Shown here: piece by piece, positions 50,343-58,890 of the stretch
Layout: every line of letters begins with the position of its first letter
Position numbering within the stretch: the first letter of the stretch is position 1
Assembly (NCBI GenBank): GCA_021324305.1
Contig: JAJPJI010000016.1
Span: 1 to 63,458 of the forward strand
Source: Gammaproteobacteria bacterium
Lineage (GTDB): Bacteria > Pseudomonadota > Gammaproteobacteria > DSM-16500
DNA length: 63,458 bases
Direction of reading: 5' to 3'
Position numbers and translations under genes: made by a program
Notes under the pieces: model-generated
Databases searched by the model: none
Seen by the model: only the letters and a program-made list of their open reading frames with translations
Told to the model about the DNA's origin: nothing

Positions 50343-50367
50343 TTTCCGCAATATGTGGAGAAACAAA

Positions 50368-51684
50368 ATGCCTAAACTCATTATTCCAAACACAGTAGAA
50401 CTTTATTCCAACGATACGCGGTCATTAAACCGAGATGAATCAATTAACCGATTGTTTTATAATTTCCGGTTTTTGTGGCTGCTTGAACCCGATGATATAA
50501 TCCTGCTGCCTGAAATGCCTCCCAAAAAATATCTCGGCTATGTTGCGGCGATAAAAAATATCTGTTCTGGTTCAATCCATGTGCTTGATTATCAGACCGG
50601 CATGGATACCACTATAAGCTCCGCTCTTGCCAATACGGCATTGCGACAGCGGCTGAAAAAAGTCATTTCAGCTTCTTCCATGTGGTGCATTCAAGCCTGT
50701 TATTTTAATCCTGCGATTATTGATTTGGCAGATGCACTCAGTATTCCTGTCAGCCAACAGCGCCGTGAATTAACAAACAGAAATTATTATCAACGTATCA
50801 ATAGCAAATATGAATTCCGCTGCCTCGCATCCTTGAATAATATCCCCATACCCCAGGGAGAAATCTGCAGCTCACTGGATTATCTTGCCATCGCCATCAA
50901 ACAGCTGATTGGCGTGACCGGCCAGGTCATAGTCAAAGAAGAATATAGCGCCAGTGGAAGAGGGAATATTGGTATCGCCTTGCTTCACAACAAAATCTTT
51001 GCCGGCGTGAATACCATCTTAGTGATAGACAGATACGAACAAGCCTATTCGATTGCGGAACAACTTTGGGCGAATAAGAAAAAACAGAGCAAGCACATTA
51101 TTGTTGAAGTGTATTATCCAAACACTGGAAGTTTTACCACACAACTCTGGGTTCCGGAGAAAGGTAAAATACCGAAGGTATTATACAATGCCGAAATTCG
51201 CATGGAATTAACCTGGGCAGGCGTGGAAATTCCAGCTCATCGTCTGTCGCCTGCGGAAACTAACAAACTGCATTTAAATTCCATCACGATAGCAACCATT
51301 TTACAAAAGCAGGGTTACCAAGGATATTTATGCTGTGATGCTATTCGATTGCAGGATGGCTCCATTTTATTCACTGAAATCAATGTCAGGCCTGGCGCAG
51401 AAACCAACGCTCACTTTCTTGCTAATGCCATATTTGGTCCTGATTATATGCTGTTAACCACTTTAATAACTCGCAAAGGATTATCCATTCGCTCTTTTGA
51501 AAAAACTTATGAACAATTGAAAAGTAATAATTTATTGCTAAAGCCGGGCATGAAAAGCGGGGTAGTCATTTCTACCATCGAAGAAAAATATAGTGGACAA
51601 ATGGAATGCCTGTTCGCTGCGCCAGATATAGCTAGTGCTTATGAAATGGAAAAGCAAGTGATAGAGATGTTTAAAACATGCTGA
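50368..51684 (+). CDS. ATP-grasp ligase, PGM1-like peptide ligase candidate
   Basis: A 438-residue protein with a preATP-grasp N-terminal part and an ATP-grasp domain at about 150-380. ATP-binding features are IVKEEYSASGRGNIG (lysine and Gly-rich loop), IIVEVYYPN, and the metal-binding ILFTEINVRPGAETNAH with the E-x-N pair. The order and the arginine-adjacent RPGAETN resemble the peptide ligases of pheganomycin and ketomemicin pathways, which join a guanidino-bearing unit to a peptide. Adjacent amidinotransferase strengthens this. GTGGAGAAACAAA precedes ATG 50368 (a start at 50353 is less likely). Substrates unknown; other ATP-grasp amide ligases remain possible. Confidence 0.7.
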   Translation: MPKLIIPNTVELYSNDTRSLNRDESINRLFYNFRFLWLLEPDDIILLPEMPPKKYLGYVAAIKNICSGSIHVLDYQTGMDTTISSALANTALRQRLKKVISASSMWCIQACYFNPAIIDLADALSIPVSQQRRELTNRNYYQRINSKYEFRCLASLNNIPIPQGEICSSLDYLAIAIKQLIGVTGQVIVKEEYSASGRGNIGIALLHNKIFAGVNTILVIDRYEQAYSIAEQLWANKKKQSKHIIVEVYYPNTGSFTTQLWVPEKGKIPKVLYNAEIRMELTWAGVEIPAHRLSPAETNKLHLNSITIATILQKQGYQGYLCCDAIRLQDGSILFTEINVRPGAETNAHFLANAIFGPDYMLLTTLITRKGLSIRSFEKTYEQLKSNNLLLKPGMKSGVVISTIEEKYSGQMECLFAAPDIASAYEMEKQVIEMFKTC

Positions 51685-51759
51685 GCATGCCGATGCATTA
51701 AATCGTTGGACATGTTTGGCATATGGCGTGTTCAACCCAGCCTGCATGCTCTGCTAAAT

Positions 51760-52443
51760 TCAGGTATGACCTTCACTAGCAATCATTCCATCCCGTATGG
51801 TGACGGTCCTCCGACAGCGCCGGCTTACTTCCTTATCATGAGTGATGATAATAATCGTGCGGCCTTCTTCACGATTCAGGTTGGCAAACAAATCCATGAC
51901 TTCATTTCCGGTTTGTGAATCGAGCGCTCCTGTTGGCTCATCCGCCAGAATGACTTCGGGGTTGCCAACCAGCGCTCGTGCGATCGCAACACGCTGCTGC
52001 TGGCCGCCTGATAATTGATTAGGCCTATGACCAGCCAGATGCGCGACACCTACTTTTTCCAGCATCCTCATGCCGATTTCCATCGCTTCAGCACGCGGTG
52101 TGCCGCGGTAAAATAAAGGCAGCATCACATTTTGCAGTGCATTCGACCGGGCCAGCAGGAAAAAAGACTGGAAAACAAATCCGATTTTCGTGTTACGAAT
52201 TTTCGCGAGCTCTTCCTCCGACAAATGCGAAACATTCCGACCAGAAAAGTGATACTGCCCGCTGGTACACCTATCCAGAAAGCCAACGATATTCATTAAT
52301 GTTGATTTGCCAGAACCTGATACACCCACAATTGCCGTCATTTCCCCGCGCTGCAATTCAAAATTAACCCCCTTCAGCGCAGAAAACTGGTTCTCGCCTA
52401 ATTGATACACCTTGGTAACATTTTCGAGTCTAATTAGGGACAA
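51760..52443 (-). CDS. ABC transporter ATP-binding protein (MacB/LolD type)
   Basis: A 227-residue ATPase of the macrolide/lipoprotein exporter family. Walker A GVSGSGKST, Q-loop FVFQSFFLL, signature LSGGQQQRVAIARAL, Walker B VILADEPTGALD and H-loop ITHDKE are all present. It overlaps the adaptor gene by 14 bases. It contains no transmembrane domain, and no FtsX-like permease is found downstream, where it would be expected; the next gene is the convergent ATP-grasp ligase. Confidence 0.92.
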   Translation of the reverse strand: MSLIRLENVTKVYQLGENQFSALKGVNFELQRGEMTAIVGVSGSGKSTLMNIVGFLDRCTSGQYHFSGRNVSHLSEEELAKIRNTKIGFVFQSFFLLARSNALQNVMLPLFYRGTPRAEAMEIGMRMLEKVGVAHLAGHRPNQLSGGQQQRVAIARALVGNPEVILADEPTGALDSQTGNEVMDLFANLNREEGRTIIIITHDKEVSRRCRRTVTIRDGMIASEGHT

Positions 52444-53587
52444 TAATCTTATCTCCTGTTTTCAATCCCGATATAATAGCGACTGAATCCATAGTGGTCT
52501 TTCCGGTTTTCACGGCGATTTCTTTCACCGCGCCACTCTTCTCATCGACTATCCGGATGTAAGAGTCACCGTTCTTTTCATTGACGGCCCCAATCGGCAC
52601 CATGATTTGTGCCTCATCACTAACATCGATTTCAACTTTTGCGCTCATGCCAGCATGAATAACCTTTTGCTGTTCCGGTGTCAGTCTGGGTACATTTACT
52701 TCCACATTGAATGTGGGCAATCCACCGCTTGCGGACTCTCCCTGTCGATCCACACGTGTAATCTGCCCATCGAGAACATAATCGGGAAAAGCGATTCCGG
52801 TGACTTTGACTTTTTGCCCGGTCTTCAATTGATTAATCGTCAATTCATTCACTTTTATATGTACACTGATACCATTCATGTCTCCAATCACAGCGAGCAC
52901 ATCGCCCTGTTTGATCACATCGCCTTTGGAAATTTTTTTATTGTCTTCCTCGTTTTTGGCTGGTGACAGAATGACGCCGTCAGCGGGCGCAAGAATACGC
53001 AGATTTTCTGAATTCATCTGTAGATGCATGGCCTGGGTGATTTTATCAATGTCGGAGATTGAAAGCGTGTAAAGATTGATATTCTTGATATCCATCTGAT
53101 GAAGCAAAATTTCGAGTGAATCCCTGGCTTGCAGCAAGGCAAGCTGCGCGGCGTAATAGTTTGATTTCTTCATCTTGAAATCATCATCAGAAATAAGCTG
53201 GTTTTTGTGCAAAAACTCAGCCTCGCTCAACTGGGTCTGAGAATTGTTAAAATCGCTTTTTGCCTTGACGTATTGCATTAATGCCGCTTTATACTCTGTC
53301 ATGAATTTTGCAGATGAAATCTGAAATAGTAGCTGGCCCGATTTTACCGGTTCTCCGTACTGAAAAGGCAATTCGACCACCACGCCATCAACAGGGCTTG
53401 GCACCACCATTGTCTTTAAAGGCTGAATGATTCCTGAATAAAACAGTGAGTTGGTCGATGCACGCGATTCGACCGTTACCGTATGGCCATTGGAGATTTT
53501 TTGCTCCCGCGAGCATGCCAGCAAGCCAGCTGACAGCGCGACTACCAGCATCATGTTTCTGAATGCGCACCCAGAATATATTTTCAT
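52430..53587 (-). CDS. Periplasmic adaptor (MacA/HlyD-like) lipoprotein
   Basis: A 385-residue membrane-fusion protein. The ATG at 53587 is chosen because a lipobox (ALSAGLLACS) follows, and because it overlaps the tolC stop as ATGA with GAGGTTACA upstream; a longer start 24 bases earlier is less likely. Domains: biotinyl-lipoyl half-motifs (VVELPFQYGEPVKSGQLLFQ and GDVIKQGDVLAVIGDMNG), a coiled-coil hairpin at about 100-170, then beta-barrel and membrane-proximal parts (GQKVKVTGIAFPDYVLDGQI). It should link the ABC pump to the outer-membrane channel. Confidence 0.9.
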   Translation of the reverse strand: MKIYSGCAFRNMMLVVALSAGLLACSREQKISNGHTVTVESRASTNSLFYSGIIQPLKTMVVPSPVDGVVVELPFQYGEPVKSGQLLFQISSAKFMTEYKAALMQYVKAKSDFNNSQTQLSEAEFLHKNQLISDDDFKMKKSNYYAAQLALLQARDSLEILLHQMDIKNINLYTLSISDIDKITQAMHLQMNSENLRILAPADGVILSPAKNEEDNKKISKGDVIKQGDVLAVIGDMNGISVHIKVNELTINQLKTGQKVKVTGIAFPDYVLDGQITRVDRQGESASGGLPTFNVEVNVPRLTPEQQKVIHAGMSAKVEIDVSDEAQIMVPIGAVNEKNGDSYIRIVDEKSGAVKEIAVKTGKTTMDSVAIISGLKTGDKIIVPN

Positions 53588-55110
53588 TGTAACCTCACGT
53601 TTATCTTCCACGTCTTTAGCGTATTTCCAACCAAAAGATCCAGATTGACCATCGCCTTGAGATAATTAATGCGGGCACTTAATAGCGCTTGCTGGGCCTG
53701 TTTCAAATTTTGCTGCGCAGATTGCCATTCGAGCGAATCTATCAAGCCATGCAGATATTTTTGATAGCTCACGTTATAGGTTTTTTCCTGCAGTTTTTCA
53801 GCGTCGGCTGCAAAACTCAGGGCGCGCTCCGCGCTCACGACATTGTTCCAGCCATTGATCGCGCTTGTTTCCTTGTTCCATCTTTCCTGTGTCAATGCGA
53901 GTTCAGCTTCCTTCAACGCGATCTTTGCATTCACAACTGCCTGTTTTGACTGCTGGTCATCAATCGGTATCTCCAGATTCAGGCCAATGCTTTGTTTTTG
54001 ATTGGCGCCATTAAACAGACTGTTAGTGCCGGCATTAAAACCTCCTCCTGATCCGCCTCCCGTCGTCGCAGTAGCAGAGAGATTCAGTTTCCAGCGGGTA
54101 TTATCTTCCGCTACCAGCAAGTCGCGTGAACGCTGGCCGTGCAGCATGATCCTGTCGGTCTGATATTGAATATCATTTTCCAGCACCAGTGTTTTTGTCT
54201 GCTGGACAGTTGGCAAATGATATTTCCGAATCAGGTTTTCTATATCCAGGCTGGTAAAATGAACATTGGTATTGGGGTCAATGCCAATCGCGGTCAACAG
54301 GGCATAACGGGACTGGGCAAGCGAATTTCTGTCATTTTCCAATTGGGTTTTCGTGCTGGCCACGTTGGCTTCCACGGTGACCAATTCATTGCCTGCCTTG
54401 CGGCCCGCCTTGATGAACAATTTTGTCTGCTCGACGGATGTTTCAGCACGCTTAACGGCTTCTTCATCAATGCTGACCGTGCGCTCCGCCGATACCACAT
54501 CAAGATAAGCATTGATGACATCTGTGACTGTCGAACGCAGTCTTCCTTCAATGTTCAGCCGCGAGATCACTTCTGAATCACGCGCATTATTCAGTGAAGC
54601 CTCGACGACTGCTTTGCCAAAACCGCGCAGCAAGGGCTGCATGACTTGCAACGACAGTGCAGGATTGTAACTGTTCACCTGAGTGTTGGTTCCTGAAAGA
54701 GATACCTGGGTCCCAATTGGCGTGACAACAGAAACAGCCGGCTGAACATCGTAGTTATGCGAGCCAACAAACGGCTGGGCCAGCGACCGGTTGCGATTGA
54801 ATGCTGCTGATGCCTGAAATGAATAGCGCGGATCGAATTGCCATTCCTGGACCCATAAATTGAATTTTTGTGCTACATAATCAAGCCGCGCTGTTTGTAC
54901 ATTGGGATTGGCGCGCACAGAAAGCAGTATTGCCTCATCCAGGGAAAGAGTGAGTTTATCTTTCAATTGAAGATCATGCGTTTCATTGCGTGCTATTTCT
55001 CCGGAAATATCCGGACTCTTCGGAAACAGTTCAAATGCCTGGGCTGTTTCCAAAAGGCAATAGAACATCATGAAGATAAAAGAGAATACTTTTTTTCGAC
55101 CATGCTGCAT
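53584..55110 (-). CDS. TolC-like outer-membrane efflux protein
   Basis: A 508-residue channel protein with an N-terminal signal peptide (VFSFIFMMFYCLLETAQA). It has the internal duplication of the family, each half with a helical coiled coil and amphipathic strands (LSLDEAILLSVRANPNVQTARL; GLNLEIPIDDQQSKQAVVN; SAQQNLKQAQQALLSARI). The first gene of the export operon tolC-like, adaptor, ATPase. The middle GGGSGGGFNAGTNS loop is notably Gly-rich. Confidence 0.9.
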   Translation of the reverse strand: MQHGRKKVFSFIFMMFYCLLETAQAFELFPKSPDISGEIARNETHDLQLKDKLTLSLDEAILLSVRANPNVQTARLDYVAQKFNLWVQEWQFDPRYSFQASAAFNRNRSLAQPFVGSHNYDVQPAVSVVTPIGTQVSLSGTNTQVNSYNPALSLQVMQPLLRGFGKAVVEASLNNARDSEVISRLNIEGRLRSTVTDVINAYLDVVSAERTVSIDEEAVKRAETSVEQTKLFIKAGRKAGNELVTVEANVASTKTQLENDRNSLAQSRYALLTAIGIDPNTNVHFTSLDIENLIRKYHLPTVQQTKTLVLENDIQYQTDRIMLHGQRSRDLLVAEDNTRWKLNLSATATTGGGSGGGFNAGTNSLFNGANQKQSIGLNLEIPIDDQQSKQAVVNAKIALKEAELALTQERWNKETSAINGWNNVVSAERALSFAADAEKLQEKTYNVSYQKYLHGLIDSLEWQSAQQNLKQAQQALLSARINYLKAMVNLDLLVGNTLKTWKINVRLQ

Positions 55111-55203
55111 AAATCATTCTTTATTCAAAATCGTCATTGCACGCGGTGCCGCTTGCAGTGACGAATTATGCAACAAAGCACTTTATTTCTCATGCTATTG
55201 TTT

Positions 55204-56349
55204 TTAGCCAGCGTAACTTCTTATCAGCTGGCTTTTATTTTTATGTTTTTTCAATGCTAGTTGGATCAGATGAGTCAGCAATTCCGGATAGGAAATACCA
55301 GTAGCCTGCATCAGTTTCGGATACATGCTGATCTGTGTGAAGCCGGGAATAGTATTGATTTCATTAAAATAAATTTGCTGATTATCCTTATTCAGAAACA
55401 AGTCAACGCGAGCCATGCCTTCACATTCGAGAGCAAGAAAAAGAGTCTTGGCAACCAGGCGTGCCTGTTCCCTGACCATTTCAGGGATGGGAGCCGGAAT
55501 CAATAATTCAGCGCCATTTTCATCGAGGTATTTTGCATCGTATGAATAAAATTCGTGTGTCGGCCTGATTTCACCAACCACACTGACGACAGGATCAGAA
55601 TTTGTTTTCAGTGATTCAAGAACAGCAACCTCAAGTTCAATCACATTCAATGCTTTTTCAACCAGCACTTTGGTGTCAAACCTGAATGCTTCATTGATGG
55701 CAGTTTGCAGCTGGTCGGCGGACTTCACCTTGCTTATGCCGATACTGGAACCGGTGTTCGCTGGTTTCACGAAAACAGGATAGGAAAGCTTTTCTTCTAC
55801 CTGGCGGAAAAACCAGGCGGGATTTTCCTCCCATTGATCGTGCTTGATAACAATATAGGGGGCGACATTAATGCCAGAACCAATAGCCAGCCGTTTCGAA
55901 ACGTCTTTATCCATGCCGATCGCGGAAGAAAGTACTCCACAGCCAACATAAGGAAGACCAGCGATTTCAAGCAACCCCTGCAATGTGCCGTCTTCACACA
56001 ATGTTCCGTGCACGACGGGGAAAACAACATCAAAATGCGGACCACCCGGGGTTCTGGTTACCAAATATTTAATTTGCTGTCTCTCGGAAGGGTTGCCTAT
56101 CCACTCGGGAGCAAACCAGGTATGGCTGCCATCATGAAGCTGGGAAACCTTGTTGTGTTCAAGGCTTTTTGCAAATACATCATTACCCAGAAACCAGTTG
56201 CCTTGTTTATCAATCCCGATAGGGATGACTTCAAAGCGTGACTGATCCAGATACTGGATAACATTTGCCGCTGACCGCAATGAAACTTCATGTTCTGCTG
56301 ATCGGCCGCCGTAAAGGACAGCAACACGGATTTTATCCGATGACGTCAT
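55204..56349 (-). CDS. ddl: D-alanine-D-alanine ligase
   Basis: Joins two D-alanines for peptidoglycan precursors; 381 residues, type A length. Motifs: VAVLYGGRSAEHEVSLRSA, FPVVHGTLCEDGTLQGLLE, YPVFVKPANTGSSIGISK, and YFNEINTIPGFTQISMYPKL with the Mg-binding E-x-N. It is outside the mur-fts cluster, alone. A short inverted repeat (AGCCAGC/GCTGGCT) at its 3' end overlaps the stop codon. Confidence 0.95.
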   Translation of the reverse strand: MTSSDKIRVAVLYGGRSAEHEVSLRSAANVIQYLDQSRFEVIPIGIDKQGNWFLGNDVFAKSLEHNKVSQLHDGSHTWFAPEWIGNPSERQQIKYLVTRTPGGPHFDVVFPVVHGTLCEDGTLQGLLEIAGLPYVGCGVLSSAIGMDKDVSKRLAIGSGINVAPYIVIKHDQWEENPAWFFRQVEEKLSYPVFVKPANTGSSIGISKVKSADQLQTAINEAFRFDTKVLVEKALNVIELEVAVLESLKTNSDPVVSVVGEIRPTHEFYSYDAKYLDENGAELLIPAPIPEMVREQARLVAKTLFLALECEGMARVDLFLNKDNQQIYFNEINTIPGFTQISMYPKLMQATGISYPELLTHLIQLALKKHKNKSQLIRSYAG

Positions 56350-56577
56350 AACATAACCTATGCAAATAATAACGAATAAGACAATGGATTCTGCAAACTA
56401 TACCCGGTTTCCAAATGAACTACCATAGGAGGAGCCATGGCTCGTTATGATTGACAAAGGCTTTAAAAATGTTTAAAAATGGGTCCCAAGTTCAAAGATT
56501 GTTCAAAGGATTGCCTTAGGGGAATCTTATGAAATCAAATACTTAAGACTTACTTTAAACAAAGCTGAGAACAGAAT
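56350..56577. promoter_or_regulatory. Leader region with tandem short repeats upstream of the L,D-transpeptidase gene
   Basis: A divergent intergenic region. At 56432-56443 is a perfect palindrome GAGCCATGGCTC preceded by AGGAGG; it contains a tiny 5-codon frame ATG-GCT-CGT-TAT-GAT-TGA (56437-56454). Immediately after are two tandem copies of TTTAAAAATG (56462-56481) and two of GTTCAAAG(G)ATT (about 56490-56512). These are visible facts; regulatory meaning is inferred. Confidence 0.4.
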
Positions 56578-57282
56578 ATGAAACTAAAAAATATACTATT
56601 TTCATTTGCACTTTTTGGATTATTTGGTTTTAGCTGGCCGTTTTCCTGGTTATTTTCCAGCCCAAATAATGAACCTTTTGGAACCAGCAACTGGATTCAA
56701 AAAGAAATTCACCTCCTTAAATCACAAGCGGGTAACATTGATGATAATGTTTTGCGTCTTGGCTTGAAGGCTTATCTTAAAGCACGTCAAAAAGGCTATT
56801 CCGGTAAAGAAGTCCTGACTGTTATTGATTACTCCAAACCTTCCACTGAACGGCGCTTATGGGTTTTTGACCTGAGAAAAAATCGCACTCTGTTTAATAC
56901 CTGGGTGACACATGGCAAAAACAGCGGCGGCATAAATGCAACTTCCTTTTCCAATAACCCGGGCAGTTTAAAATCCAGTATTGGTGTTTTCCTTACCGCA
57001 GAACCCTACATTGGAAAAAACGGCTATTCACTCAGACTTCGCGGATTGGAACGCGGCGTAAATGATTATGCTTATTCACGTGCTATCGTTATTCATGGTG
57101 CAGCTTACGCAAATGCTGGTAACATAAGAACTTACGGACAGATTGGACGTAGTTGGGGTTGTCCGGCCGTTGGATCCAGCCTGGCAAAACCCATTATCAA
57201 TACGATTAAAGAAAGGTCCGTCTTGTTCGCTTATTATCCAGACAGAAAATGGTTATCCAGATCACAATTTCTGACAGCATAA
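56578..57282 (+). CDS. Murein L,D-transpeptidase (YkuD_2-type catalytic domain)
   Basis: A 234-residue exported protein. The N-terminus is hydrophobic (ILFSFALFGLFGFSWPFSW) and acts as signal or anchor. The catalytic histidine H173 is in VIHGAAYAN and the cysteine C195 in GRSWGCPAVG, the pattern of the YkuD_2 family (PF13645), not classical YkuD. It should form 3-3 crosslinks or related peptidoglycan links. It precedes a second transpeptidase of the classical type by 29 bases. Confidence 0.85.
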   Translation: MKLKNILFSFALFGLFGFSWPFSWLFSSPNNEPFGTSNWIQKEIHLLKSQAGNIDDNVLRLGLKAYLKARQKGYSGKEVLTVIDYSKPSTERRLWVFDLRKNRTLFNTWVTHGKNSGGINATSFSNNPGSLKSSIGVFLTAEPYIGKNGYSLRLRGLERGVNDYAYSRAIVIHGAAYANAGNIRTYGQIGRSWGCPAVGSSLAKPIINTIKERSVLFAYYPDRKWLSRSQFLTA

Positions 57283-57311
57283 CCAGTAAGCGATTGAATT
57301 AAGGAACCACA

Positions 57312-58238
57312 ATGAATGTAAAACTAGGAATGACGCTTTCGGGTGTTGCTCTGCTTGCGTCAATGAATGCGTTTGCCACACAATACACGGTACCACCTGC
57401 AAATGAATCGATTATTGGCCAGGTCCAGTATCAATCAACTGGATCGGGTGATAACGTTGTATCCATTTCCCAAAAATACGATGTTGGTTATAACTCGATA
57501 GTAAAAGCTAACCCGCAGATCAATATGGACCGGGCTTTATCTTCAGGAACCAGGATTAAACTTCCAACCCAGCATCTTCTGCCGAACCAGCCGCGAGAAG
57601 GCATTGTCGTCAACTTGCCGGAAATGCGTATGTATTATTACATTCCAGGGACTTCCAAAGTGGTCACTTATCCCATTGGGATAGGCAAGATTGGTAAAAC
57701 CATTCCGATTACGCCTGCGGTTATCACTAAAAAGGCCAAAGATCCGGTTTGGGTTCCGCCTGATGACATACGTGAATTCAACATGACGCAGAATAATATC
57801 GCTCTGCCTCAAGTCATGCCGCCAGGCCCGGATAATCCACTGGGTCCTTATGCCATTTACATGAGCATTCCAACCTTTCTGATTCATAGCACAATTTACC
57901 CTGAAAGTATTGGTAAACGGGCAAGCTTTGGATGTATCAGAATGTATGAGAAAGACATCAAGGATTTCTTCCCGTCTATTACGAGCGGTATTCCGGTAGT
58001 CATTGCCAATTCACCAATCAAAGTTGGCTGGCAGGATGACAGGCTTTACATGGAAGCACACGCACCATTGGAAGAACATAGTGAAGCAGTCGATTCAACC
58101 TTGCCTGGAACAGTAGCCATGATCAACAACATGACCAAAGACCAGGATACGCTGGTTGACTGGCAGGCTGTCGCATTCATGGAAAAAGAGCGTGACGGCT
58201 TACCTCACGAAATAGGGATCAGGATTCCAAAATCCTGA
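57312..58238 (+). CDS. L,D-transpeptidase with LysM and YkuD domains (ErfK/YbiS type)
   Basis: A 308-residue periplasmic protein. Signal peptide MNVKLGMTLSGVALLASMNA with cleavage at FAT-QY; a LysM-like domain at about 45-85 (SGDNVVSISQKYDVGYNSIVK); a YkuD catalytic domain at about 95-230 with H192 (FLIHSTIYP) and nucleophile C208 (SFGCIRM). AAGGAACCACA precedes the ATG. It likely attaches or crosslinks peptidoglycan using meso-DAP; in Coxiella relatives such enzymes harden the environmental form. The stop is inside a 10-bp stem (GATCAGGATT/AATCCTGATC). Confidence 0.9.
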   Translation: MNVKLGMTLSGVALLASMNAFATQYTVPPANESIIGQVQYQSTGSGDNVVSISQKYDVGYNSIVKANPQINMDRALSSGTRIKLPTQHLLPNQPREGIVVNLPEMRMYYYIPGTSKVVTYPIGIGKIGKTIPITPAVITKKAKDPVWVPPDDIREFNMTQNNIALPQVMPPGPDNPLGPYAIYMSIPTFLIHSTIYPESIGKRASFGCIRMYEKDIKDFFPSITSGIPVVIANSPIKVGWQDDRLYMEAHAPLEEHSEAVDSTLPGTVAMINNMTKDQDTLVDWQAVAFMEKERDGLPHEIGIRIPKS

Positions 58239-58240
58239 TC
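58217..58240 (+). other. Stem-loop overlapping the L,D-transpeptidase stop
   Basis: GATCAGGATT-CCAA-AATCCTGATC is a perfect 10-bp stem with a 4-base loop that includes the stop codon; no T-run follows. A family A repeat is 20 bases downstream. Confidence 0.5.
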
Positions 58241-58260
58241 GGGGCATGCGGAGTATTTTG

Positions 58261-58286
58261 TCATCCCTGCGAAAGCAGGGATCCAG
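58261..58286. repeat. REP-like palindromic repeat, family A, copy 3
   Basis: TCATCCCTGCGAAAGCAGGG followed by ATCCAG: 8-bp arms ATCCCTGC / GCAGGGAT with a short GAAA loop. It is the cleanest copy. Related unit at 8120 and, inverted, at 39936. Confidence 0.75.
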
Positions 58287-58599
58287 CTTTTCAACCCTGC
58301 AACTTCCTGGATGCCAGCTTCTCCCCGCTCTTGTCAGGTAAAAAACTGACATGACATCAGAGTGATTTTCACGACACCCCATTACCTCCCTTTGTCTGAA
58401 AAGTCTGTTATCAGCCAGATTTATAGTTTTGGGTACCAGTATAAGTCTCTCCTTTAAGCCTCACCATTGCCCAGTAACACACGATCTCGACGGGCAATAC
58501 AACCCATCCCATACTGTTAGACAAAAGCATTGTAGCGAACCCAGGAAGTGCTTTAAAACAATGGGTATTTTTTTATCACGTACAATACATGTTGTTACT

Positions 58600-58890
58600 G
58601 CATTCTCGATCTTTTCCCAAATTCACCTTTATTCATTTTCCAAGCCCATCATAGTAAAAAAAATATTATTTATTCTTTTAAGAGATTGTTCTGGTTATAA
58701 GCAAGGGAATTTTTGTGGATTACCGCTTAAATTCATTAAAATTCAATTACTTATTAAAAAAATAACCTGTGGAAAAGTCCAGTATGAATAACTTGTTAAC
58801 GGGGATAACTTTGGCAAAATTGAGATAAGGCGATATATTCTCGCCTTATTCACAACATATAAGAGGGATACCAATGCACTTATCCACATT
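58600..58890. other. AT-rich region with DnaA-box-like 9-mers, candidate replication origin
   Basis: Within a 635-base non-coding gap, an AT-rich core (about 58620-58770) leads to a row of 9-mers matching or near the DnaA box TTATCCACA: TGTGGATTA at 58714-58722 (reverse, one mismatch), TGTGGAAAA at 58768-58776 (reverse, fits TTWTNCACA), TTATTCACA at 58846-58854 and perfect TTATCCACA at 58880-58888, the last inside the first codons of folC. The arrangement resembles bacterial oriC. The dnaA promoter region shows no such cluster. A chance AT-rich match or a DnaA-regulated promoter are alternatives. Confidence 0.45.

Noticed and set aside
55199..55237. A terminator downstream of ddl on the minus strand (AGCCAGC/GCTGGCT)
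   Set aside because: The T-run faces the plus strand, where no gene ends, and the stem includes the ddl stop, so it is not a normal ddl terminator.
58429..58791. A 120-codon plus-strand reading frame in the folC upstream gap
   Set aside because: No ribosome-binding site and composition unlike coding sequence here; it overlaps the AT-rich candidate origin and DnaA boxes.
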